Source: Colwellia sp. MB3u-41 (lineage in GTDB: Bacteria; Pseudomonadota; Gammaproteobacteria; Enterobacterales; Alteromonadaceae). Taken from it: DNA of 64,000 nucleotides. A program made the position numbers and the translations under genes. The stretch covers positions 620,001 to 684,000 of the forward strand of contig NZ_JACGUT010000084.1 in assembly GCF_014076845.1 (NCBI RefSeq). Direction: 5' to 3'. This document shows, one piece after another, positions 56,572 to 64,000 of this stretch. The notes beneath the pieces were generated by a model that was not told where the DNA came from, searched no databases, and was given only the letters and a program-made list of their open reading frames with translations. The first letter of the stretch is position 1, and the number at the start of each line of letters is the position of its first letter.

Positions 56572-57372
56572 CTAAGATGAAAGTCGAATATCTTTTAAGT
56601 TAAAACCCAGAGGTATGTCTTTTTTTAGGGTGAAAAGGTCTCGGCTCAATGCTATTTGTTCTTTGTGTTCAACGAGCTTATTAGCCAATGTTGCTTTGAG
56701 ATCTGTTGCTTCAAGTATGCACTTCAATGAGCCATACTTGTTCAATAGCTGTGCTGCTGTTACTTGTCCTATACCGGCAACCCCCGGTATTTTATTGGTA
56801 TTGTCACCGGTTAATGTCCATAAATCCATTAATTGCTGTGGCTTAACGTTGAATTTACTTAGCACAAAGTTAGTATCAAGATGACGACGATTAAAGTGGT
56901 CGTAAACACCAATATGCGGGCTAAGTAACGAGAGGAAACCTTTATCGGTCGAAACAATCGTCACGTTTTGATCTTTTAATGCCATCTTTATCGCTAAAGT
57001 CGCAATAATATCGTCAGCTTCATCTTCTTCAGGAATTAATGAGTCGACTTGTTGTTTCATTAATTCATCTTGAATATTAGACAGGCTTGTTGCTAAATGC
57101 TCAGCCATCTTTTTTCTGCCTTTTTTATAATCAGGGAATAACTCATAACGCCAACAAGGTTTTTCACTGTCAAATACGGCTAAGGCATGGCTCGGTTGAA
57201 GGTGGTCGAGTATTTTACTTAAAGCTTGTCCGCAAGCTTTTTGAGTATTAAACAGGACTTGTTTTTTAGTATTTTCAGCAAGCTCGTTATTAAAAAGAAA
57301 AGGACGCTCCTGAACAGCGTATATTCTTCTGATTAAATTCAACGCATCAATTAATACAAGATGTGCGGACAT
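56572..57372 (-). CDS. xni: Flap endonuclease Xni
   Basis: This 266-residue FEN-family nuclease has LVLIDALNLIRR with the first metal Asp, AVFDSEKPCWRYELFPDYKKGRK, EEDEADDIIATLA, STDKGFLSLL, and the helix-hairpin-helix GVAGIGQVTAAQLLNKYG near residue 190. It cleaves 5' flaps in DNA repair and replication. It follows ppnN by ten bases; this xni-ppnN neighbourhood is enteric-like. Confidence 0.95.
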   Translation of the reverse strand: MSAHLVLIDALNLIRRIYAVQERPFLFNNELAENTKKQVLFNTQKACGQALSKILDHLQPSHALAVFDSEKPCWRYELFPDYKKGRKKMAEHLATSLSNIQDELMKQQVDSLIPEEDEADDIIATLAIKMALKDQNVTIVSTDKGFLSLLSPHIGVYDHFNRRHLDTNFVLSKFNVKPQQLMDLWTLTGDNTNKIPGVAGIGQVTAAQLLNKYGSLKCILEATDLKATLANKLVEHKEQIALSRDLFTLKKDIPLGFNLKDIRLSS

Positions 57373-57382
57373 TCATTTACCC

Positions 57383-58723
57383 TTAAATTACTTTATAACA
57401 CGGTACATATTTACTACCTGGTAATTTCATTCGTTGTTGTTCAACAAATGAGGTAAGTAAATTATCCATCAGTTTCATTATTATTTTATCACCCGATATT
57501 TCAAACGGACCATTATCTCTGATCGCCTTAATACCGTGTGACTTTACATTACCCGCTACTATAGCAGAAAAAATACGCCGTAAGTTTGCCGCTAACGTAG
57601 CTTTGTCTAAATCGTAGTTAATAGAGAGGTTAGCAATGTTTTTATGTGTGGGTTCAAAGGGCTGTTGAAAATCAGGTTCGATGACAAGTGACCAGTTAAA
57701 ATGATAAGCATCACCGGTCTTTTTGCGGTAGGTTATGACTTCATTTAACTTATGGCGCATAGCTTTCGCAACAGCAATAGAATCGTCAACAATAATTTCA
57801 TAAAGACTTTGCGCCTTTTCACCTAAAGTTGTCGCAATAAAGCGATCTATTTCTATAAAATATTCAGCACTCTCTTTGGGGCCCGTTAAAATAATAGGTA
57901 ATTTTTGAGCCTGGTTTTTGCTATTTAACATAATACCTAAAATATAAAGCAATTCTTCAGCTGTTCCTGCACCACCTGGGAAAATAACAATACCATGTGA
58001 CATCCTAACAAAAGCCTCTAAACGTTTTTCAATATCAGGCATGATGACGAGTTCATTCACAATTGGGTTTGGAGGCTCTGCAGCGATAATACTGGGTTCT
58101 GTTAGGCCAATATAACGTCCATTTTTGTTTCGTTGTTTCGCATGGGCAATGGTGGCTCCTTTCATCGGTCCTTTCATTGCACCAGGGCCACAACCAGTAC
58201 AAATATTGAACCCCCTGAGCCCTAATTGATAACCAACCTCTTTTGTATATTTATATTCATTATCACTAATTGAATGCCCACCCCAACAAGTGACGAGATT
58301 AGGATCACTTTCAGGAATAATGACATTCGCATTGCGAAGAATATCAAACGTTAGATCGGTAATTTTTTGGGTGTGCTGAGCATCGACTTCATATCTCTTA
58401 TGTGTAAAAAGGATATCACGTAAAACGGCAGACAAAAGCTCTTGAATACCCTTTATAATTTTGCCATCAACAAAGGCATCATTGGGTGGATTGGTTAAAG
58501 CAAGTTTAACACCACGTTCACGGCGTAAGACTTGAATTTGAAAATCTTGAAATTTTTGATATATCTCTTCTGCATCGTCAGTATGGCTTCCGGCATTTAA
58601 TACTGCGAGTGAACAGTTTCGATAGACCTGGTATGTTTTACTGTTTGCTGATTGTTGAAGTTGCTCTATTTCTGACTGAGACAACAGGTTCATGTTGCCA
58701 ACAGGATTTATTTGCGTATGCAT
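57383..58723 (-). CDS. ppnN: Nucleotide 5'-monophosphate nucleosidase PpnN
   Basis: The 446-residue protein has an N-terminal PpnN-specific domain (about 1-140), then the LOG-like core with [16 protein letters not shown] (nucleotide binding) and [17 protein letters not shown] (PGGxGTxxE catalytic motif, about 245-260), and a C-terminal domain. It hydrolyses purine and pyrimidine nucleoside monophosphates to base and ribose-5-phosphate; the E. coli protein is activated by (p)ppGpp. Upstream of xni. Confidence 0.95.
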   Translation of the reverse strand: MHTQINPVGNMNLLSQSEIEQLQQSANSKTYQVYRNCSLAVLNAGSHTDDAEEIYQKFQDFQIQVLRRERGVKLALTNPPNDAFVDGKIIKGIQELLSAVLRDILFTHKRYEVDAQHTQKITDLTFDILRNANVIIPESDPNLVTCWGGHSISDNEYKYTKEVGYQLGLRGFNICTGCGPGAMKGPMKGATIAHAKQRNKNGRYIGLTEPSIIAAEPPNPIVNELVIMPDIEKRLEAFVRMSHGIVIFPGGAGTAEELLYILGIMLNSKNQAQKLPIILTGPKESAEYFIEIDRFIATTLGEKAQSLYEIIVDDSIAVAKAMRHKLNEVITYRKKTGDAYHFNWSLVIEPDFQQPFEPTHKNIANLSINYDLDKATLAANLRRIFSAIVAGNVKSHGIKAIRDNGPFEISGDKIIMKLMDNLLTSFVEQQRMKLPGSKYVPCYKVI

Positions 58724-58827
58724 AATTACGTTCCTTTACAAAAATTTAAAGCTTATAGCTTGAAATGAGCTAAGATCATTAGCTGTTCAGGATAAGATTG
58801 GAGAAAAAGTAAAACTTTAGACGTTGG

Positions 58828-60426
58828 CTATATATAAACTACGGTGTTTTTTCCTTTCTCTTTTGCTTGATAAAGTGCACCATCGGCACGCTCAAAAGCC
58901 ATGTGCACATTGTCATCTTCTCGAATATGGCTAACGCCCATAGACATAGTGATTGAGACTTTAGTATTCTTAAATTTAAAGGGTAATTTCGCTACCTGTA
59001 ATCGCAATATGTTTAGCCTATCTATTAATTTTTCTTGATTGAACCCTGAAAAGATTAGCACAAATTCTTCTCCGCCGTAGCGGGCAATAAAGGCTTCATT
59101 ACCAATATTTTTCTTAAGCGTACTTGAAATGACTTGTAGTGTTTTATCACCAGCTGTGTGGCCATAGGTGTCATTAATGCGCTTAAAATTATCCAAATCC
59201 ATGACAACAATAGCTAATTCGAATTTTTTATTATGATAACGTACAATTTCTTTAGCGAAGTATTCATCAAAGGCCGCGCGGTTATTTAGCTGGGTTAACG
59301 CGTCTTGTAAACTTCTTGCTTGCTGTTCTTGAATACGTTTTTCAAAACGTTGGCTTTGCTTTTCTAATAATTCAACTTTTTCGGTCATTGATGATAATTG
59401 GCAATGTAAAGATTCTTGTTGTTCACGTTCAAAGGTTGTTTTTTTCTCTAATGTGCCAGCAATAACGCGTAACTTTGCATTAATATCAACTTTGATGTCG
59501 GCTAGTGACGTTGCTTTGTCTAGACCATTGGCCATGTCTACTATTTGCTTTTGCAGCTGCTCATTTAATATACTATGTTGTGATTGAGTTGCTTTGCAAC
59601 TGGTTACTGCCGTTTTTACTGCCGACTGAACCGTTGTTAACGTCTCACTTAATGTTGAAAGAAATATTTTTGCAGTATTTCTTTCATCGTTTAAATCTTC
59701 AATGATCACATCAAATACGGTTAATAAATTATGTAATAACTTATTGTTAGATATATCTTTATTAAGCTGAGATTTAATAACAGCTATATCTTTTGCATGG
59801 TTGTCTGAAACAGCTAACCCGGTAATGATTTTTTCAAAGCGTTCTATATATTTAAGCTCTGCAGTATCACTAGCGCCAACTGTTTTTACCATTGAATTAG
59901 GCTGTTTTAATACTTCAGCAGCAGGGGCTGTTCCCATATTTTTTGCTGATAAAGCCATATCGTAAAACTCTAACAGCTGACTTAGTAGCGGCACATATTG
60001 GACAACTGCATCTTTTGGATACTTTGACTCTGTAATTAAGCTGCGTAACTTACGTCTTAAGTCGGCGGGTAAGCCATTAATCTTTTGTAAAGCTAAACCC
60101 GCAATATGGAATCTTTCGTGTAATAGATTGAGATTAGTCGCATTCACTTGAGATTGCTGTTGCAGAATAAGCAATGTCAATGCTATATGTGCTTGAATTT
60201 CAGGAAGAGCGGCCGATTTTTTAAGTAAAAGTCGTAACTTTGCCAACTTATTATCTAACGTAATATCTATGCCTTCGCAAACAAGAGAAAGCTTTTCTAT
60301 GAACTTTATTAACAGTGAGGATTGTGACTTAAGGTCTGTCTCAATATCGGCACGTGACGTAATGGCAAGTTCGAGTTTTTTCTTTAGTAAAATCATTTCT
60401 TTGCTGGCGGCTGAGTTATTGCTCAT
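58828..60426 (-). CDS. Diguanylate cyclase (GGDEF)
   Basis: This 532-residue cytosolic protein has no membrane helix. Residues 1-360 are mainly helical with coiled coils, the last (about 320-372) leading straight into the GGDEF domain (about 375-532). The active site is RYGGEEFVLIF (about 445-455), the metal site is MDLDNFKRINDTYGH, and no RxxD inhibitory site is seen five residues before GGEEF. It makes cyclic di-GMP. The unusual N-terminal helical part may sense a partner or stress. It lies between ppnN and queF, interrupting the enteric queF-ppnN linkage. Confidence 0.93.
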   Translation of the reverse strand: MSNNSAASKEMILLKKKLELAITSRADIETDLKSQSSLLIKFIEKLSLVCEGIDITLDNKLAKLRLLLKKSAALPEIQAHIALTLLILQQQSQVNATNLNLLHERFHIAGLALQKINGLPADLRRKLRSLITESKYPKDAVVQYVPLLSQLLEFYDMALSAKNMGTAPAAEVLKQPNSMVKTVGASDTAELKYIERFEKIITGLAVSDNHAKDIAVIKSQLNKDISNNKLLHNLLTVFDVIIEDLNDERNTAKIFLSTLSETLTTVQSAVKTAVTSCKATQSQHSILNEQLQKQIVDMANGLDKATSLADIKVDINAKLRVIAGTLEKKTTFEREQQESLHCQLSSMTEKVELLEKQSQRFEKRIQEQQARSLQDALTQLNNRAAFDEYFAKEIVRYHNKKFELAIVVMDLDNFKRINDTYGHTAGDKTLQVISSTLKKNIGNEAFIARYGGEEFVLIFSGFNQEKLIDRLNILRLQVAKLPFKFKNTKVSITMSMGVSHIREDDNVHMAFERADGALYQAKEKGKNTVVYI

Positions 60427-60616
60427 AAAAAACGGTCTTCCGTAAAGTGCTTTATTGGCTGAGTGAACTTAATACAGTATATTTTAGTATAGCGACTAAA
60501 TAGGATTAATTAAAAAAAGAACGCTAAATTCTAAACAATATCAATTAATACTAAACCTTAGATAGTAAAAAGTCAGCATCCAGAATGACTTATAATTGAT
60601 TTAACTCAAAAAATTG

Positions 60617-61480
60617 CTATTGCCTGAGTGTTCTTCCTGCTGGCGCGTGTAATTTAGCAGTAGAACGAAATGGATTTATATCTAAACCACCTCTTCTGGT
60701 ATAACGGGCAAAAACAGTAAGCTCGGTAAGTTGGCAATACTTGGTTAAATCGCAATATATTCTTTCGACACATTGTTCATGAAATTCATTGTGTTGCCTA
60801 AATGATATCAAGTAAGCTAAAAGTGCTTTTTGTGAAATTTTTCGACCACTATATTGAATGTAGATACTTGCCCAGTCAGGTTGATTAGTAATTAAACAGT
60901 TAGATTTTAATAAGTGACTCACTAAACTTTCACTTTCTACTATTTTTTCTTCAATATTAGCATCAACCAATAAGGTAGGATCAAGTTGATAATTTTCAAC
61001 ATCTAGGTCTACATCATCTATACAGAGTGTCTTTCCAGAAAATATCTGATGATTAATATTAAGTGCAGGACAATTATCGACAGGAAAAAGCTCTGCGAAG
61101 GCAATACTACCCGATGTATTTGACAGATCTTTGACTAAGCGACTTTCAACGTCTTGCCAAGATGAAAATCGACTTTGATTAAAGCTGTTCAAATAGAGTT
61201 TAAATGATTTAGATTCAACTATGTTAGGGCTGGTGCAAGGAAAACGAAATTCAGCAACTGCTACAACCGGTTTGCCTGAGCTATTTAGCCATGAGATTTC
61301 ATAAGCATACCAAACATCTTCACCGATAAAAGGTAAGTTATCTGCTGAAATAGCTAAACTGTCTCTATTCAAACTTCGTGGTACCGCTTGTAAGAGTTCT
61401 GGGTTATATTCACTACAATAACTCGTAGCTTTTCCAAGTGTTAATTGGCTTAATACTTTTGCGTTTTTATAATTTGTCAT
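60617..61480 (-). CDS. queF: NADPH-dependent 7-cyano-7-deazaguanine reductase
   Basis: The 287-residue bimodular (YqcD-type) enzyme carries the catalytic Cys and Asp in NCLITNQPDWASI (Cys195, Asp202) and the Glu/His pair FHEQCVERIYCDL near residue 235. It reduces preQ0 to preQ1 in queuosine synthesis. It is divergent from syd, as in enterics. Confidence 0.95.
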   Translation of the reverse strand: MTNYKNAKVLSQLTLGKATSYCSEYNPELLQAVPRSLNRDSLAISADNLPFIGEDVWYAYEISWLNSSGKPVVAVAEFRFPCTSPNIVESKSFKLYLNSFNQSRFSSWQDVESRLVKDLSNTSGSIAFAELFPVDNCPALNINHQIFSGKTLCIDDVDLDVENYQLDPTLLVDANIEEKIVESESLVSHLLKSNCLITNQPDWASIYIQYSGRKISQKALLAYLISFRQHNEFHEQCVERIYCDLTKYCQLTELTVFARYTRRGGLDINPFRSTAKLHAPAGRTLRQ

Positions 61481-61540
61481 AAAAGGGCTAGTTCAGTCTA
61501 TGGCTATTTGTCGTTACATTTTAAAGGATCTTTTTAGCAG

Positions 61541-62101
61541 ATGAAATCATCACCTTGCGAGTTAATGCAATCTTTATCATTATTTTCAAAAAAATATTTA
61601 TCACAATACCAAGAGCGTTACCAGCATTTACCGCTTATTGAAAAAGATAAACAATGGCCTTCTCCTTGTTTATCAAATGATTATGATGAAAATCATCAGT
61701 ACTGGCAGCCATTTGATATAATTGAATCAATAAATTTTGATAATGTTGAACAAGCTTTAGAAGTTAGTATCCATGCCGATTTTAAAACTTATTTCACCAC
61801 GTTATATAGCGATACCTTAGATGCTAGTTGTGATGATGGTGCATTGTCTTTACTTTTTGCTTGGAGTAAAGAGGATTTTCAACGCTTACAAGAGAATGTG
61901 ATAGGGCATATTTTAATGAAGCAAAAACTAAAACAACCGCTAACGTTGTTTTTTGCACTGACTGATGATGAAAATATGATCCTAAGTGTTAACAATGACA
62001 ACGGAGAAATTTGGGTTGAGAAAGTAGGGTGCGAGGCGCATAAAAAAGTTGCCGACTCTCTTACGTGTTTTATTCGTATGTTAACCCCACGAATTCCTTA
62101 A
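61541..62101 (+). CDS. syd: SecY-interacting protein Syd
   Basis: The 186-residue acidic protein begins SPCELMQSLSLFSKKYLSQYQE, followed by DKQWPSPCL, WQPFDIIESINFDNVEQAL and HADFKTYFTTLYSDTL, all Syd-typical. It binds the cytoplasmic side of SecY and may check translocon quality. 60 bases from the divergent queF. Confidence 0.93.
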   Translation: MKSSPCELMQSLSLFSKKYLSQYQERYQHLPLIEKDKQWPSPCLSNDYDENHQYWQPFDIIESINFDNVEQALEVSIHADFKTYFTTLYSDTLDASCDDGALSLLFAWSKEDFQRLQENVIGHILMKQKLKQPLTLFFALTDDENMILSVNNDNGEIWVEKVGCEAHKKVADSLTCFIRMLTPRIP

Positions 62102-62110
62102 CCATTATTA

Positions 62111-62428
62111 TTATTGCTGCTTTGTTAAGTTAATCACTAAGGCTTTTAATTGTGCTAACTCTGCTTCAATAGGCTGTAATGCTTTTGCTATAGCCTGTTC
62201 TATTTCTGGAGGAATAGAAGTAGAGGTGGATTTTTTTCTTAAAGCCTCTTTAGATTCAATCTCTAATTCAACAAGCTGAGGATCATGTGTCCAATTTCTT
62301 AATGTTGTAATGATCGTAGGCAATGGCATTGGTTTTGTTAATTTCGTTTTTACTAATGCTACCGTTGGTTTTTTACCTTGGTTAGCCAGTTGATTTGCGA
62401 TAAGTGTTATTTCGTCAGTTGTCGTCAT
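62111..62428 (-). CDS. Small KfrA-N-like protein
   Basis: This 105-residue protein has an N-terminal helical domain (EITLIANQLANQGKKPTVALVKTKL, followed by PMPLPTIITTLRNW) resembling the KfrA-type DNA-binding helix bundle. A charged linker (KEALRKKSTSTSIPP) leads to a C-terminal coiled coil (EIEQAIAKALQPIEAELAQL). It may be a nucleoid-associated or DNA-binding protein. Convergent with syd. Confidence 0.6.
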   Translation of the reverse strand: MTTTDEITLIANQLANQGKKPTVALVKTKLTKPMPLPTIITTLRNWTHDPQLVELEIESKEALRKKSTSTSIPPEIEQAIAKALQPIEAELAQLKALVINLTKQQ

Positions 62429-62612
62429 AAAATTACTTTTAATTGTTAAAGAGACTATGTTTTAGTGAATATCACAGGTGATTGTTAATTTACTTTTAGT
62501 GGTTTTATATTAATCGTAACTATATCAATTGCTTGGAAAACATGGTTTGGCCCTTGCTATTAGCTGAATAGTTTAATTAACAAATGTTCAAAAAATACAT
62601 AAGGGAAAACTC

Positions 62613-62996
62613 ATGAAAAAATCTATTATAGCATTACTTATTGCTGCGCCTTTAACTTTATCACTATCAGGATGCGTGATTGCTGTTGGAGGTGGTGATG
62701 AAGGGCATTCAATGTCAACATCCTTTGGTGATCGCGAATATGAAAATCGTAAGCAAATCGCTAAAATTCAATTAAATTCTCGCTATGACGATATTAAAAG
62801 TCAATTCGCCCTTGCCGATTTTAATGAAAAATATCAGATAGATGGGAAGGAAATAAAGGTTCTTTTTTATCGTACACATCGTGTTCATAAAGATGATTTA
62901 ACCACTAAAGATGAGTGTACATATTTACATTTTGTTGATGGTGTTTTAGTAGAAACTGGGAATGGTGCAGATTATAGACGTAATATTTCAGACTAA
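62613..62996 (+). CDS. DUF3192 lipoprotein
   Basis: The 127-residue protein has a lipoprotein signal with lipobox LSGC (Cys21). The DUF3192 core is FGDREYENRKQIAKIQL, RYDDIKSQFALADFNEKY, and KVLFYRTHRVHKDDLTTKDECTYLHFVDG. Function unknown. It is paralogous to 56079-56456 but is anchored by a lipid instead of a helix. Confidence 0.9.
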   Translation: MKKSIIALLIAAPLTLSLSGCVIAVGGGDEGHSMSTSFGDREYENRKQIAKIQLNSRYDDIKSQFALADFNEKYQIDGKEIKVLFYRTHRVHKDDLTTKDECTYLHFVDGVLVETGNGADYRRNISD

Positions 62997-63393
62997 TATT
63001 TTCAGTACTTATTATAAAAATACGGATTTAGTGACCGATTACTTAAACGACATGAAGGTCCATATTTGGGAATATCACCCAACCAATATCAATAATGGTT
63101 AACGAGTAAATTAATGTATATGAACAATTAATCGTTATTAACAAATGGCATGTTTTATTTGGCTTTAAAATCAACTTATTGTCATGACTTAGCGTATTAT
63201 CGACAATGATTTTATGTCGTTAACCTTACTTTTTATATAGTTTTTCCAACAACAATCTGTTTTTTTTAAGATGTTTGTCTTTATAAAATTGGTGATAAAG
63301 CGTTCGAGTATTGTTTGACCTTATTCGTTTTTTACTGCTATGGTGATCAAATAAAAATAAAAATAAAAATAAAAAACGCAAGGATGACAAATT
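62997..63393. other. Intergenic region with hexanucleotide repeat
   Basis: About 400 bases without a gene. Near the right end AAATAA is repeated four times (63349-63372), just before the next gene's ribosome binding site (AAGGA, 63380). Confidence 0.5.
63349..63372 (+). repeat. (AAATAA)4 tandem repeat
   Basis: Four exact six-base units lie 22 bases before the start of the acetyltransferase gene. Unit-number change would alter promoter or leader spacing by six bases. Confidence 0.75.
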
Positions 63394-64000
63394 ATGTCAG
63401 AAGCAATACGTGATAAAACAAACCTTGATATAAGAGCTGCTTATTTGTCGGGTGAAGACTTAAAACTCGCGGCATCATTACTGTATCAAGCTTATCATGA
63501 CGATCCTGTTTTTTTGGAAATATTTTCCAATGAAAACAACGATTACGAACAAAGATTACGTGCAGCCATTCGCGAAGAACTAAGTGCTTTTTGGCATGCC
63601 AAACAACCGATGGTTGGCCTGTATTTGGGGGAAGCAATGGTGGGTGTTGCTTGTTTAAATAGTCCAGATGAAAGTGTAAGTTCTGAACGTTTCTGGCACT
63701 GGCGTTTAAAGATGATGCTAGGCGCAGGTTATTTTAGTACCAAGCAAATGATTGAAAAAGAAAAAACGGTACTTGCTGCTATTCCAATGAAAAATTTTCA
63801 TATGCTTTCGTTTATTGCCATTCATCCATTACATCAACACCATGGCTTTGGGCATTATCTTTTGGCTGCTGTCAATACTATATTAGAAGAGCACTCTGAT
63901 AGTGAAGGGGTGGCTGTTTATGCGACAACAAATAAATATCAACAATTTTTTAAAGACGTTGATTATGAATTTGTTCAAGAGCTTTCAGTTGGAAATGTTA
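63394..64000 (+). CDS. GNAT-family acetyltransferase, 3' end outside the window
   Basis: An ATG at 63394 (AAGGATGACAAATT upstream) opens a frame that stays open to the window edge, about 202 residues. It begins MSEAIRDKTNLDIRAAYLSG. The acetyl-CoA-binding region is FIAIHPLHQHHGFGHYLLAAVNTILEE (about residues 145-171), followed by VAVYATTNKYQQFFKDVDYEF, typical of GNAT enzymes. The acceptor is unknown. No stop is seen. Confidence 0.85.
   Translation, partial: MSEAIRDKTNLDIRAAYLSGEDLKLAASLLYQAYHDDPVFLEIFSNENNDYEQRLRAAIREELSAFWHAKQPMVGLYLGEAMVGVACLNSPDESVSSERFWHWRLKMMLGAGYFSTKQMIEKEKTVLAAIPMKNFHMLSFIAIHPLHQHHGFGHYLLAAVNTILEEHSDSEGVAVYATTNKYQQFFKDVDYEFVQELSVGNV

Noticed and set aside
63392-63637. 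Minus-strand frame at the right edge
   Set aside because: It is antisense to the GNAT gene, which has a good start, an acetyl-CoA motif and an open frame to the edge.

Overview
The window looks like chromosome of a marine, low-GC gammaproteobacterium of the Alteromonadales, most like Colwellia or a close relative. The grounds are AT-rich DNA with strongly A/T-ending codons and gene neighbourhoods shared with enteric and marine gammaproteobacteria: hisLGDCBHA-F-IE, yoaA-tsaB-slp-fadD, gcvA-ygdD(DUF423)-rlmM and xni-ppnN-queF-syd. The organism is an inference; no rRNA or tRNA gene is visible.

Bases 1-13,320 form an accessory, decaying segment. An IS4-family element (about 422-3751) has been split by an IS3-family element (about 1379-3009). 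Both transposases are also broken by point mutations. Next to them lies a 5'-truncated Ig-like-domain protein gene. Further on are a small membrane protein, a frameshifted periplasmic solute-binding-like protein, a phage-collar-like protein, a PEP-CTERM protein, a frameshifted SnoaL-like protein, an intact M4 metalloprotease and a two-gene DUF2785/DUF1835 operon in which both genes are riddled with stops or frameshifts.

Bases 13,549-30,400 are mostly intact: a LURP-one-like protein, a GhrA-like 2-hydroxyacid dehydrogenase, RNase HI with a viroplasmin domain, lgt, an aldo/keto reductase, a DUF2975/XRE pair, two MFS transporters, recR, htpG behind a clear sigma-32 promoter, a thioredoxin-like protein, a broken solute-binding protein, a secreted catalase-type peroxidase, adk, a MAPEG protein and an ElaA-type acetyltransferase.

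Bases 30,616-38,070 hold a complete histidine operon on the minus strand. It is preceded by a His-rich leader peptide and a transcription attenuator that no ORF-length cut-off would report.

Bases 38,319-54,706 (mostly plus strand) carry yoaA, tsaB, an M50 peptidase, an Slp lipoprotein, an alpha/beta hydrolase, fadD, yciK (minus), a VolA/Pla-1-type surface lipase, sohB, gcvA, a second hydrolase, a DUF423 membrane protein and rlmM. The lipase and FadD would form a plausible route from external lysophospholipid to acyl-CoA.

Bases 54,867-64,000 contain an NAD-type isocitrate dehydrogenase, two DUF3192 paralogues, xni, ppnN, a diguanylate cyclase, queF, syd, a small KfrA-like protein and a GNAT acetyltransferase running off the right edge.

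I found no CRISPR array, defence island, prophage or convincing new multi-gene system. The most notable signals are the nested dead insertion sequences, the concentration of pseudogenes in the first 13 kb, the his leader/attenuator, an in-frame internal duplication in HtpG, a perfect 30-bp palindrome and a hexanucleotide repeat upstream of the last gene.
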